NCBI RefSeq assembly: GCF_000024205.1
Contig: NC_013216.1
Coordinates: 62,001 to 126,000, forward strand
DNA length: 64,000 bases
DNA from: Desulfofarcimen acetoxidans DSM 771
GTDB lineage: Bacteria; Bacillota; Desulfotomaculia; Desulfotomaculales; Desulfofarciminaceae
Direction: 5' to 3'
The notes under the pieces are model-generated. The model was given only the letters and a program-made list of their open reading frames with translations, was not told the origin of the DNA and made no database searches. Made by a program: the position numbers and the translations under genes. Positions 9,523 to 17,360 of this stretch are shown here, in pieces. Every line of letters starts with the position of its first letter. Position 1 is the stretch's first letter.

Positions 9523-9903
9523 AAAAAATACCTCCAATCCAGAATCTATAATTTCATTACAATAAAGTATATCACAAATAGGATACGGGACGATGAGTAT
9601 AATTGCATTTAATAATTCTGTATAGAGCCAATAAATCCAATGATTAGAAGACTAAGTATGCCAATTAGCTAACAAAATTTAAGATTACGGCAGGAATTAT
9701 ACCAGTTATTGTGGAAAATTTTTAGTCAAACTTTAAAACTGAAAATGTTAATATGTCAGTTGCCGTTTCTATAGGATTTACTATGGTAAAGAGTAGCTAA
9801 TGCGTGAATTACTTGTTAAGAAGAGTTGATAGCAGTTGTATCTCAGCAAAAGGTCCGGAGGTAATTATATTTCGGAGGATAATTGATAAAGGAGGCAGCC
9901 GTA
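9523..9903. other. Intergenic region prmC-cheV
   Basis: AT-rich, 380 bp with no ORF. It holds the minus-strand promoter and ribosome site described for the 24-codon ORF. Just before cheV three Shine-Dalgarno-like GGAGG motifs occur in a row (near 9857, 9874 and 9891); only the last one is spaced for the chosen start. Nothing else recognised. Confidence 0.5.
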
Positions 9904-10830
9904 TTGGAAAAAGGTAAAGGCATTCTTTTGGAAAGCGGTACTAATGAGTTGGAAATTGTGGAGTTTTCTATTGGCAATGCTCAGTTCGGCATTAATGTTA
10001 TTAAGGTGCGTGAGATTGTTGAATTAATGCCGGTGTTCAAAATACCTAATGCACACCCCTGCATCGAAGGAATTATTAAACTCAGGGATTCTATAATGAA
10101 GGTGGTAGATCTAGCCAGAGCTTTGAATTATGATCCTTCTCCCAGGCCTGAGAGCGACAAGTTGATTGTTGCGGAGTTTAATCAGCTTAAAGTAGCTTTT
10201 CGTGTGCACGGTGTATCCCGTATTCACCGAATTTCATGGGAACAGATTGAACAGCCTTCAGACATTTACCAGGTGGATTGCAATACAACTATCGGAATAG
10301 TTAAAATGGGGGATAGAATTATCTTGTTGCTGGATTACGAGAAGATTGTGGCCGAAATCAGTCCCCAATCGGCAGTGCTCAGTGACAGCCTGAAGGTTTT
10401 AAGTGACAGGGAGCGTTCGGATAAAAACATCATGGTTGTTGATGACTCGGCTACACTGAGAAGTTTTCTTAAGCAAGTTTTAACGGAAGCCGGTTATACC
10501 AATTTGAGTTACTATAACAACGGCAGCGTAGCGTGGGATTACCTGGTCAGTTTGGTGCAGGATAAAGGCGAGCAGTTGTTTGAAGAAATTCAATTAGTAA
10601 TTACGGATATAGAAATGCCTAAGATGGATGGACATCACCTTACAAAACGTATCAAGGAACATCCTCTATTGAGGAAGCTGCCGGTGGTAATTTTCTCTTC
10701 ACTGATTACTGAGGATCTGCTGCATAAAGGCTATGCGGTAGGTGTAGATGCTCAGATCAGTAAACCTCAGTATCTTGATTTAATAGGTACTATAGATAAG
10801 TTAATCTCATCAATAAATAATGGACAGTAA
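9904..10830 (+). CDS. cheV: CheV-type chemotaxis coupling protein
   Basis: A 308-residue cytoplasmic adaptor. A CheW-like domain (about residues 18-165, EIVEFSIGNAQFGINVIKVREIV) couples receptors to CheA. A receiver domain follows (residues 180-305), with the acidic pocket VVDDSATLR, the phospho-acceptor aspartate in LVITDIEMPKMDG and the conserved lysine in ISKPQY. This is the CheV arrangement that dampens signalling when phosphorylated. The TTG at 9904 is chosen because AAAGGAGG ends 8 nt before it; the TTG at 9883 is a weaker option. No other chemotaxis genes are adjacent; the YjfB-like motility gene is 24 kb away. Confidence 0.93.
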   Translation: MEKGKGILLESGTNELEIVEFSIGNAQFGINVIKVREIVELMPVFKIPNAHPCIEGIIKLRDSIMKVVDLARALNYDPSPRPESDKLIVAEFNQLKVAFRVHGVSRIHRISWEQIEQPSDIYQVDCNTTIGIVKMGDRIILLLDYEKIVAEISPQSAVLSDSLKVLSDRERSDKNIMVVDDSATLRSFLKQVLTEAGYTNLSYYNNGSVAWDYLVSLVQDKGEQLFEEIQLVITDIEMPKMDGHHLTKRIKEHPLLRKLPVVIFSSLITEDLLHKGYAVGVDAQISKPQYLDLIGTIDKLISSINNGQ

Positions 10831-10883
10831 ACATAAATACATGGCATAGAAATTATTCTATGCCATGTATTTATGTTTACTGT
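10824..10883. terminator. 28-bp perfect hairpin spanning the cheV stop codon
   Basis: ACAGTAAACATAAATACATG... at 10824-10851 is exactly complementary to 10856-10883, with an ATTA loop. The cheV TAA (10828-10830) lies inside the left arm. The right arm is followed by CTTTTGT, so it may act as a terminator or protect the 3' end. Confidence 0.65.
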
Positions 10884-11076
10884 CTTTTGTCTGTATGATG
10901 TTCTACAGTCAATTATGTTCTTATATCCTATAACGATATAGTTTTTAGTGATTTTAAATTTATCTGCTTTGTTGGTCAGCAATATATAAAGATTTAAATA
11001 AATATTTTTTTGTAGATAAATTTATGGGTGTTTATGATATAATTGTAAATACATTCCATATATTGGAGGGATACAG

Positions 11077-11337
11077 ATGAAGAAGAAAAATATAATAATA
11101 GTAATGGGTGTGATACTGGTTTTTTCAATGGGTGTCTATATGGAAAAGCATTTTTCCTTTTCCCGGGGACTGGTTGAAGGCACACAGGATGTTTTAAGAA
11201 AAACTCATATTCTTTCCGAAAGGTTGGTGAAAGAAATAAAACAAGCAATATCAACAGTTAAAATTACTTCTGCTATAATTCTGGGTATCCTTGCAAAGGG
11301 AAATATAAAAAACCGGCTAGTGAAAATTAAAAAATAA
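11077..11337 (+). CDS. Small single-pass membrane protein, hypothetical
   Basis: An 86-residue protein with an N-terminal KKK followed by one hydrophobic segment (about residues 5-21) that reads as a membrane anchor or signal. A basic amphipathic helical part follows, and a second mildly hydrophobic stretch (ITSAIILGILA) lies near residue 65. TTGGAGGG precedes the ATG, and an extended -10 (TGATATAAT at 11035-11043) lies 33 nt upstream. No family recognised. It sits directly before the SCIFF peptide gene, which has its own promoter. Confidence 0.75.
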   Translation: MKKKNIIIVMGVILVFSMGVYMEKHFSFSRGLVEGTQDVLRKTHILSERLVKEIKQAISTVKITSAIILGILAKGNIKNRLVKIKK

Positions 11338-11342
11338 TTTGC

Positions 11343-11372
11343 TTGCAGGGATTATTTAACTTGCATTATAAT
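11343..11372 (+). promoter_or_regulatory. Promoter of the SCIFF peptide gene
   Basis: TTGCAG, an 18-nt spacer and a consensus TATAAT at 11367-11372. The predicted start of transcription is about 17 nt before the ATG at 11396, just upstream of a strong AGGGAGG site, which gives a very short leader. Confidence 0.65.
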
Positions 11373-11395
11373 GAAGTGGAAGGGAGGTAGATTAA

Positions 11396-11548
11396 ATGAC
11401 CAGACATATTGTTACAATTAATAAGAAGACCTTACATAGCACCATAAGCGGCAGGGGTTGCGGTGAATGCCAGACTTCTTGTCAGTCAGCTTGCAAAACA
11501 TCTTGTACGGTTGGCAACCAGGTGTGTAAAAAGGAGAAGCAAAATTAA
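11396..11548 (+). CDS. scfA: SCIFF ribosomal peptide precursor (six cysteines in forty-five)
   Basis: A 50-residue RiPP precursor, too short for a standard ORF list. It has the family pattern: a short basic leader with INKKTLH, then six cysteines at residues 22, 25, 29, 33, 37 and 44 in GCGECQTSCQSACKTSC and GNQVC. Known SCIFF peptides receive a thioether cross-link from a dedicated radical SAM enzyme, which is encoded next. AGGGAGG lies 8 nt before the ATG. The peptide family is near-universal in Clostridia and its final function is unknown. Confidence 0.95.
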   Translation: MTRHIVTINKKTLHSTISGRGCGECQTSCQSACKTSCTVGNQVCKKEKQN

Positions 11549-11551
11549 CAG

Positions 11552-11582
11552 CCTGATCCCGCAAGGGATGAGGTTTTTTTTT
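11552..11582 (+). terminator. Intrinsic terminator/attenuator between scfA and scfB
   Basis: CCTGATCCC / GGGATGAGG stem (one mismatch) with a GCAA loop, followed by nine T residues. It starts 4 bp after the peptide stop. Partial read-through would make far more peptide mRNA than maturase mRNA. Confidence 0.85.
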
Positions 11583-11615
11583 GAACAATGCAATAATTTT
11601 TTAGGGGGCTAAGAC

Positions 11616-12974
11616 TTGATACATAAGTTCACGATAGATCAAATTAATATTGTTTTGGATGTCAACAGCGGAGCGCTTCATGTTGTTGATGACTTAACTA
11701 TGTTGGTTTTGGAAGATTATTTATCTTTGAGCATAGAAGATATTTTGAATAAACATCGTGATATATACTCGGAACAGGAGATTACAGGTGTATGTGATGA
11801 GATTAATGAGTTGCGGAAAGAGGGGTTGCTTTTTAGTGAAGATCCTCTGCAGAATAATGACTATTTACCCGGAGAAGGAGTTGTAAAGGCTTTATGCCTT
11901 CATTTAGCACATGACTGCAATATGAGGTGCCGTTATTGTTTTGCTGGGCAGGGAAAATTTGGTGGCAGTTCCGATTTGATGCCGCTTAATGTTGGTAAGA
12001 AGGCGATGGAATTTTTAATAAAAAGTTCCGGCAGCCGGAGGAATATTGAGGTTGATTTTTTTGGTGGCGAACCGTTGATGAATTTTAAAGTATTGCAGGA
12101 TTTAGTTTACTATGGCGAGGGGTTAGCCTCTGCCAATGGAAAGATTATTAAATTTACTGTTACTACAAACGGGCTTCTGTTAAACAAGGAAGTAGAGGAT
12201 TTTCTGAATTGTCATGATATCAGTACTGTATTGAGTCTGGATGGCCGTCCTGATTTGCATAACTATATGCGACCCATGCCAAATGGGGAAGGCTCATACA
12301 AATATGTGCTGCCAAACTTTCAGCGCTTTGTTAACTCCCGCCATCAGGAAGACTATTATATACGGGGTACTTATACGCATCATAATCTGGATTTCAGCAA
12401 GGATATTTTTCATCTTGCGGGTCTGGGGTTTAACTCTCTTTCAATTGAACCTGTTGTGGCTGAGTCAGGGAAGGATTATGCTTTGCAGGAAGAAGATTTG
12501 CCTGTTATAGAACGGGAGTATGAAATACTGGCACAAGGCCTGCTTGAATATGCCCGTAAAGGAAATAATATCAGTTTCTTTCATTTTAATATTGATCTTG
12601 ACGGCGGTCCTTGTCTGGCAAAACGTCTAACCGGATGCAGCGCCGGTTATGAATACCTGGCTGTGGCACCTAATGGTGATATTTATCCCTGTCATCAGTT
12701 TGTAGGAAGAAAAAACTTTCTGTTAGGCAATGTTTTTGATGGCATAAGTAAAAAAGAAATTGCTATTGATTTCCGCCGGGCACATGTGTACAATAAGCCG
12801 GAATGTATGGATTGTTGGGCTAAATTTTATTGCAGCGGTGGTTGTCATGCAAATGCCGAAGCTTTTAACGGTACAATATATAAACCCTATGATTTGGCCT
12901 GTAAACTGGCTCGCAAAAGAATTGAGTGTGCGCTCTACTATAATATCAAGAAAGGCTTGGATAATAGTCAATAG
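11616..12974 (+). CDS. scfB: SCIFF thioether maturase, radical SAM/SPASM
   Basis: A 452-residue radical SAM enzyme that installs the Cys-to-Thr type thioether in the SCIFF precursor. An N-terminal peptide-recognition part (residues 1-90, a PqqD-like fold in this family) is followed by CNMRCRYCF with cluster cysteines 101, 105 and 108, then FFGGEPL, a GGEP-type SAM contact. The C-terminal SPASM domain has CSAGYEYLAVAPNGDIYPC and CMDCWAKFYCSGGC, ligands for two auxiliary [4Fe-4S] clusters. It starts at the TTG at 11616, 7 nt after AGGGGG. It is separated from scfA only by the attenuator. Confidence 0.95.
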   Translation: MIHKFTIDQINIVLDVNSGALHVVDDLTMLVLEDYLSLSIEDILNKHRDIYSEQEITGVCDEINELRKEGLLFSEDPLQNNDYLPGEGVVKALCLHLAHDCNMRCRYCFAGQGKFGGSSDLMPLNVGKKAMEFLIKSSGSRRNIEVDFFGGEPLMNFKVLQDLVYYGEGLASANGKIIKFTVTTNGLLLNKEVEDFLNCHDISTVLSLDGRPDLHNYMRPMPNGEGSYKYVLPNFQRFVNSRHQEDYYIRGTYTHHNLDFSKDIFHLAGLGFNSLSIEPVVAESGKDYALQEEDLPVIEREYEILAQGLLEYARKGNNISFFHFNIDLDGGPCLAKRLTGCSAGYEYLAVAPNGDIYPCHQFVGRKNFLLGNVFDGISKKEIAIDFRRAHVYNKPECMDCWAKFYCSGGCHANAEAFNGTIYKPYDLACKLARKRIECALYYNIKKGLDNSQ

Positions 12975-12988
12975 TCTTTTTCGAAAAC

Positions 12989-13017
12989 TTTACGGGTATA
13001 AGTCAATATGTTATAAT
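12989..13017 (+). promoter_or_regulatory. Upstream promoter of the TPR gene (P1)
   Basis: TTTACG, a 17-nt spacer and a perfect TATAAT at 13012-13017; it starts 15 bp after the scfB stop. Confidence 0.6.
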
Positions 13018-13066
13018 ATGACCATTATTGTTGCATAATCTTACATTAATTCCTGGGAACAGACTA

Positions 13067-13094
13067 TTGTCTTAGATTGGTTGAGTGGTATAAT
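13067..13094 (+). promoter_or_regulatory. Downstream promoter of the TPR gene (P2)
   Basis: TTGTCT, a 16-nt spacer and the extended -10 TGGTATAAT ending at 13094, 41 bp before the TPR gene. Two tandem promoters suggest regulated expression separate from scfB. Confidence 0.6.
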
Positions 13095-13135
13095 GTTATA
13101 GCTTGCATGGATTATAAGTATGGGGAGTTGAAAAT

Positions 13136-13741
13136 ATGGCCTATAAAGGCATGTCTTTACGAGCAAAAAGAAAGAGGCAACAAAAAATAGTTTTTTGGTT
13201 TTTGACAATAGCACTGTCTGTAGGTTTGATTGGTTCTTCCGTAATGTGGTCTGCAGGCGACGGAGGCACAAAAACTCCTGACAATAAAAATCAGCAGCAA
13301 TCGTATAATCCCGAGCAGGAACTGAATGAACTGGAGAAATCCGCTAAAAGCAGTCCGCAAGATGTTGATGTTTTGGGCAAACTGGCGCTTGCTTATGAAC
13401 AAAACAATATGCCTGAGCAGGCCTTAAGAACTTATGAGAAAATTGTTGCGATAGATCCAAAAAATATAGAGGCAGCTACTTTTTTAATGAAGAAATATTA
13501 TTATGCCGGCGGGTATGATGAGGCGGAGAAATATGCTAAGCAGCTATTGGCTCTAGAGCCTGATAACCAGGATGTTCACTATTTTTATGGGTTTATATTG
13601 GCTGACGGTAAAAAGAACTACCGGGCCGGTATAGCTCAATTAGAAGAATGTGTTAGATTGGCCAAGACAGGTCCAGATGTTCAGGTTTATAAAGAGACGA
13701 TTAAAGATTGGCAAAGCAAGCTTGAACAAAAACAACAATAG
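13136..13741 (+). CDS. Membrane-anchored TPR protein
   Basis: A 201-residue protein with a basic N-terminus (RAKRKRQQK) and one transmembrane segment (about residues 18-39, VFWFLTIALSVGLIGSSVMW). A low-complexity linker rich in Q and N follows. Three tetratricopeptide repeats come next (from NELEKSAKSSPQDVDVLGKLA, EQALRTYEKIVAIDP and EAEKYAKQLLALEP). By orientation the repeats are probably outside the membrane (inference). TPRs mediate protein contacts; the partner is unknown. The ATG is preceded by GGGGAG. A terminator follows at 13771. Confidence 0.88.
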   Translation: MAYKGMSLRAKRKRQQKIVFWFLTIALSVGLIGSSVMWSAGDGGTKTPDNKNQQQSYNPEQELNELEKSAKSSPQDVDVLGKLALAYEQNNMPEQALRTYEKIVAIDPKNIEAATFLMKKYYYAGGYDEAEKYAKQLLALEPDNQDVHYFYGFILADGKKNYRAGIAQLEECVRLAKTGPDVQVYKETIKDWQSKLEQKQQ

Positions 13742-13770
13742 GCGTTGCAGAAAGAAAACTGATAAAAAAA

Positions 13771-13810
13771 CAAATATTCCGGTTAAAGACCCGGCATATT
13801 TGTTTTTTTT
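13771..13810 (+). terminator. Terminator of the TPR gene
   Basis: CAAATATTCCGG / CCGGCATATTTG stem (one mismatch) followed by eight or more T residues. Confidence 0.85.
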
Positions 13811-13958
13811 TGCAATTTACAGCTATGTACATTATTTACCTCTAGGAATCAGACAGACCTGCTTTTATAATATAATTGGTTAGAATAAAGAGAAGTTTTT
13901 TTCAAGGAAAAACAAGTTATAAAAAATATTTTTTCAACAACTGATTAAGGTGATATTA

Positions 13959-14873
13959 ATGGCAAATATAAATCGTAAACTATTACGAAGTGAATCTCAT
14001 TTTAATTTAAGGGAAAAGGTGTTCAAATTGTTTGCTGTCTTATCTGTGGTGTTAATAGCAGTATTTGCTTGCTTGCCGGAAAACGCGAGAGGATACGGGT
14101 ACAGTTTGTACAGAGAGGCAATTAAAATGAGCACTCTTTTTAATGTCAGAAACATGACTGCATTGGAGGGTCCCCATTTTGTGGTTAAATATCCTTCGGA
14201 TGTTGAGGTGGCTGAGGCCAGATTGGTTTTAAATACGGCAGAAAAATTTTATACTCCAGTTAGCGAGGACTATAATTACAGTCCTTCAAAAAAAATCCCT
14301 GTTATAGTTTATTCGAGCAAAGAGAAATTGAATGGTTTTTTTGGCTGGCCTGCCAGCGAAAGTGCAATGGGTGTGTATTGGTCAGGTATTATTTGTGTAT
14401 TGTCCCCTAAGACGTGGATTGACTCAGACAACCCCGATAAGATAGAAGATATTTTTGTTAATTCCGGTCCTATGGCCCATGAGTATACGCATTTAGTTGT
14501 TGATTATATTACCAGAGGAAATTACCCGCGTTGGTTTACTGAAGGTTTAGCTCAGTATGAGGAGTACAAATTGACGGGCTTCCGTTTTACTGAAACCGGA
14601 GGGAATCTGAATCAGGATTTATACTCTTTTAATGATCTAACACAAAACTTTGATTATTTACCTAATCAATCACTTGCTTACCGCCAGTCCTTTGCTGCAG
14701 TAAAATATTTAGCTGACAATCACGGTCAGGAGGGTATTATAAAAATAATGAATCTCTTGTCGCAAGGTAAAAGCATTGACGCGGCTTTGCGAAGTATCAC
14801 AGGTACTGGTGTGGACGGTTTTGAGGATAACCTGACGCATTGGATTTTCAACAATATCAGTCAATTTGGCTAA
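13959..14873 (+). CDS. MA-family gluzincin metallopeptidase, exported
   Basis: A 304-residue protein with a hydrophobic segment at about residues 25-42 (FKLFAVLSVVLIAVFACLP), a signal or membrane anchor. Its catalytic domain carries the zinc motif HEYTH near residue 170 and, 20-30 residues later, WFTEGLAQYEE with the third glutamate ligand. This HExxH...E layout is that of peptidase MA-like gluzincins. Substrate unknown. The ATG at 13959 follows TAAGGTGA; the GTG at 13950 overlaps that site. It lies between the TPR gene and murA. Confidence 0.88.
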   Translation: MANINRKLLRSESHFNLREKVFKLFAVLSVVLIAVFACLPENARGYGYSLYREAIKMSTLFNVRNMTALEGPHFVVKYPSDVEVAEARLVLNTAEKFYTPVSEDYNYSPSKKIPVIVYSSKEKLNGFFGWPASESAMGVYWSGIICVLSPKTWIDSDNPDKIEDIFVNSGPMAHEYTHLVVDYITRGNYPRWFTEGLAQYEEYKLTGFRFTETGGNLNQDLYSFNDLTQNFDYLPNQSLAYRQSFAAVKYLADNHGQEGIIKIMNLLSQGKSIDAALRSITGTGVDGFEDNLTHWIFNNISQFG

Positions 14874-14972
14874 AAGTTTTTGAAGCAATTGCAAGATCGG
14901 CTTCTTTGTGAGAAAATATTATGTAGTAATAATCGATTAAATATAAACATGATAGTGGATTGGGGATGCAAA

Positions 14973-16229
14973 ATGAGCAATATTGCTATCGTAGGGGGGC
15001 AAAGGCTTCAGGGAAAAGTAAAAGTCAGCGGAGCAAAAAATGCAACTCTTGCGATACTTGGAGCAGCTTTGTTGGCTAATGAAAGTATTATCCTGGAGAA
15101 TGTGCCCGACATAAGTGATGTTAGGATAATGGTAAATATCATTCGTGATTTGGGCGGGGAGATTGATTGGTTGGACAAGGAAGTAATATCTTTTGTTCCG
15201 CCTAAAGAAATTAAAAAATCTCCTATATATAATAATGTAAAGAAATTGCGCGCCTCCAATTTATTGCTTGGGCCTCTATTGGCCAAGTTTGGTTATGCTG
15301 AAGTGGCTCTTCCCGGAGGGTGCAATATCGGAGTGCGGCCTATGGACTTGCATTTTAAAGGGTTGGCCGGTCTAGGTGCGGATTTATATATAGAGAGAGG
15401 TTGTGTCAAAGGATCTGCTAAGAAACTTGCAGGTGCCAGAATATATCTTGATTTTCCCAGTGTTGGAGCTACTGAGAATATAATGATGGCTGCCTGTCTG
15501 GCTGAGGGACAGACTATTATTGAAAACGTTGCCAAGGAGCCGGAAATAGTTGATTTGGCAAATTTTTTAAACAGTCTGGGCGGCAAAGTGCGAGGGGCAG
15601 GCACAGATGTTATAAAAATAGAAGGAGTAAAATCTTTAGATCGCGGTGGTCGCTATGCTGTAATTCCTGATCGCATTGAGGCCGGAACTTTTATGGTAGC
15701 TATTGCGGCGACAAGGGGTGATGCGATCCTTGAGGGGGTTATTCCCAGGCATATTGAGCCTCTTATAGCCAAGTTGCGGGAGGCTAATGTTGAGATAACT
15801 GAGGAAGGGGATAATCTAAGAGTCAGAGCGGTTAGCCAACTAAATCCCATAGATATCAAGACGCTGCCTTACCCTGGTTTTCCAACTGATATGCAGTCGC
15901 AGGTAATGACGCTGCTGACAAATGTGCCGGGAACCAGTATAATTATAGAGAATATTTTCGAAAATAGATTTCAGATTTCAGATGAATTAAAGAGAATGGG
16001 AGCTCAAATCAAGGTTGAAGGGCGTATGGCTGTAATTGAGGGTGTTGCATCTTTACAGGGGACTGTTGTTAAGGCCTCTGATTTGCGGGCCGGTGCTGCT
16101 TTGGTAATTGCCGGTTTAATGGCAGAAGGAGTTACCGAAATCATCAATTCTTTTTACATTGACAGGGGATACCAGGACTTGGAGGATAAATTATCTTCGC
16201 TGGGTGCTAAGATCTGGAGAAACGATTGA
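14973..16229 (+). CDS. murA: UDP-N-acetylglucosamine 1-carboxyvinyltransferase
   Basis: First committed step of peptidoglycan synthesis: transfers enolpyruvate from phosphoenolpyruvate to UDP-GlcNAc. The N-terminal GGQRLQGKVKVSGAKNATL, the loop LPGGCNIGVRPMDLH with the catalytic, fosfomycin-sensitive cysteine, and the C-terminal DLRAGAALVIAGLMAEG are all present. At 418 residues it has family length. I start it at the ATG at 14973 because the frame from 14880 adds about 31 residues with no match to the family. In Bacillus a murA copy lies between the transaldolase gene and rho; here it has moved 11 kb downstream. Confidence 0.96.
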   Translation: MSNIAIVGGQRLQGKVKVSGAKNATLAILGAALLANESIILENVPDISDVRIMVNIIRDLGGEIDWLDKEVISFVPPKEIKKSPIYNNVKKLRASNLLLGPLLAKFGYAEVALPGGCNIGVRPMDLHFKGLAGLGADLYIERGCVKGSAKKLAGARIYLDFPSVGATENIMMAACLAEGQTIIENVAKEPEIVDLANFLNSLGGKVRGAGTDVIKIEGVKSLDRGGRYAVIPDRIEAGTFMVAIAATRGDAILEGVIPRHIEPLIAKLREANVEITEEGDNLRVRAVSQLNPIDIKTLPYPGFPTDMQSQVMTLLTNVPGTSIIIENIFENRFQISDELKRMGAQIKVEGRMAVIEGVASLQGTVVKASDLRAGAALVIAGLMAEGVTEIINSFYIDRGYQDLEDKLSSLGAKIWRND

Positions 16230-16246
16230 GAGGGTTTGTTTAAGTT

Positions 16247-16726
16247 TTGCATATCAATATTTTAGCCGTAGGAAAACTAAAAGAAAAATACTGGACTGAA
16301 AGTCAAAACGAGTATCTGAAAAGACTGCGCGCCTATGCAAAATGCGAGGTAAAAGAGGTGGTTGATGAGCGTTTTGCACCCTCGGTTATGTCCAGAGAAA
16401 TTGAACAGGTTAAAAACAGGGAGGGCAAAAGACTTCAGTCTCTGATTGATGAAACAAGTTATCTTATCGCATTGGATTGCAGAGGGAAAATGCTTGAATC
16501 AGAGGAATTTGCGGGTATGTTAAAAAACCTGGCTCTAACGGGTAAGAGCAATGTTAGTTTTATTATTGGCGGTTCCCTGGGTTTGTCGGGGGAATTGCTG
16601 TCCAGGGCTGATTTCCTGCTTTCTTTTTCCAGGTTTACTTTTCCGCATCAGCTGATGCGTGTTATTCTTTTGGAGCAAATCTTTAGATCTTTTAAAATAA
16701 TTAAAAATGAGCCTTATCACAGATAA
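16247..16726 (+). CDS. rlmH: 23S rRNA pseudouridine1915 N3-methyltransferase
   Basis: SPOUT-class methyltransferase that modifies position 1915 of 23S rRNA on the assembled ribosome. The 159-residue frame has the family N-terminus HINILAVGKLKEKYW. The knotted SAM site has FIIGGSLGLS, and the invariant C-terminus is EQIFRSFKIIKNEPYHR. It begins at a TTG; the only purine-rich stretch upstream is GAGAGGG. Confidence 0.95.
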   Translation: MHINILAVGKLKEKYWTESQNEYLKRLRAYAKCEVKEVVDERFAPSVMSREIEQVKNREGKRLQSLIDETSYLIALDCRGKMLESEEFAGMLKNLALTGKSNVSFIIGGSLGLSGELLSRADFLLSFSRFTFPHQLMRVILLEQIFRSFKIIKNEPYHR

Positions 16727-16822
16727 AGTTACGTGCTATACTTTAATTGATTTTTGTGATAATTTTTATAAAAAAGAGGTCTTGATCAGGAGGAATAATT
16801 TTTTATATAACGAATATAAGGT

Positions 16823-16875
16823 ACATAACGCAATTGTTATGTGGTTAATTGTATCATTGATTAACCTGATATAGT
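16823..16875 (+). promoter_or_regulatory. Two abutting palindromes and an extended -10 promoter before the ferredoxin-dsrMK genes
   Basis: Palindrome 1 is ACATAAC-6nt-GTTATGT (16823-16842). Palindrome 2, GGTTAAT-10nt-ATTAACC (16843-16866), begins at the very next base. The extended -10 TGATATAGT (16867-16875) follows directly. A regulator bound to palindrome 2 would cover the -35 region. A looser repeat, TGACAAC (16885-16891) with GTTGTCA (16924-16930), flanks the transcript start. The binding protein is unknown; neither palindrome fits the Rex consensus I remember. Confidence 0.55.
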
Positions 16876-16980
16876 GTGCTTTGGTGACAACTGGCATCAA
16901 GCTGCTGGGTGCTTAGTGTTATTGTTGTCAGCCATTTCACAATATTATTATTTAAAACTATTAGGAGGGAGGATGTATTT

Positions 16981-17169
16981 ATGTTCGTAGTAACAATCGA
17001 TCAGGATAAGTGTGAGGGTTGCGGTGAGTGCGCAGAATCTTGCCCGGCTGACATTTTAGGCTTTGAAAATGGAAAAGCCTTTGTGTCCGGTGACGCTAAT
17101 GATTGCATGGGCTGTGAAACTTGTGTTTCTGTTTGCCCGGCAGGCGCTACTTCTATTGAAGAGAAGTAA
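16981..17169 (+). CDS. 2x[4Fe-4S] ferredoxin
   Basis: A 62-residue soluble electron carrier with two classical cluster motifs: CEGCGECAESCP and CMGCETCVSVCP. The C-terminal motif is complete, so two [4Fe-4S] clusters are expected. The ATG at 16981 follows TTAGGAGGGAGG. It lies upstream of dsrMK on the same strand, separated by a long hairpin, and could exchange electrons with DsrK or the sulfite reductase (inference). The frame extended to 16909 is not preferred. Confidence 0.94.
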   Translation: MFVVTIDQDKCEGCGECAESCPADILGFENGKAFVSGDANDCMGCETCVSVCPAGATSIEEK

Positions 17170-17205
17170 TTTTTTTAAAATTGGCCCGGTTTTTTTAAAG
17201 ATAAA

Positions 17206-17242
17206 ACCGGTTATAGCAATATTTTATATTGCTATAACCGGT
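17206..17242 (+). terminator. 17-bp perfect hairpin between ferredoxin and dsrM
   Basis: ACCGGTTATAGCAATAT pairs exactly with ATATTGCTATAACCGGT around a TTT loop. The tail ATTATTG is not a strong T-run. A second small hairpin (AAGCTG...CAGCTT, 17255-17278) follows. It could be an attenuator or an mRNA processing/stability signal giving more ferredoxin than dsrMK. Confidence 0.65.
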
Positions 17243-17360
17243 ATTATTGAAAAAAGCTGCTGATTTGCCATCAGCTTATGTATTTTTGGGGAAAGAGATT
17301 AGAAATAAGACACATTAATGTGTTCTGGGCTTTGGGAAATCCCAAAGGAGGTGTAAGCTT

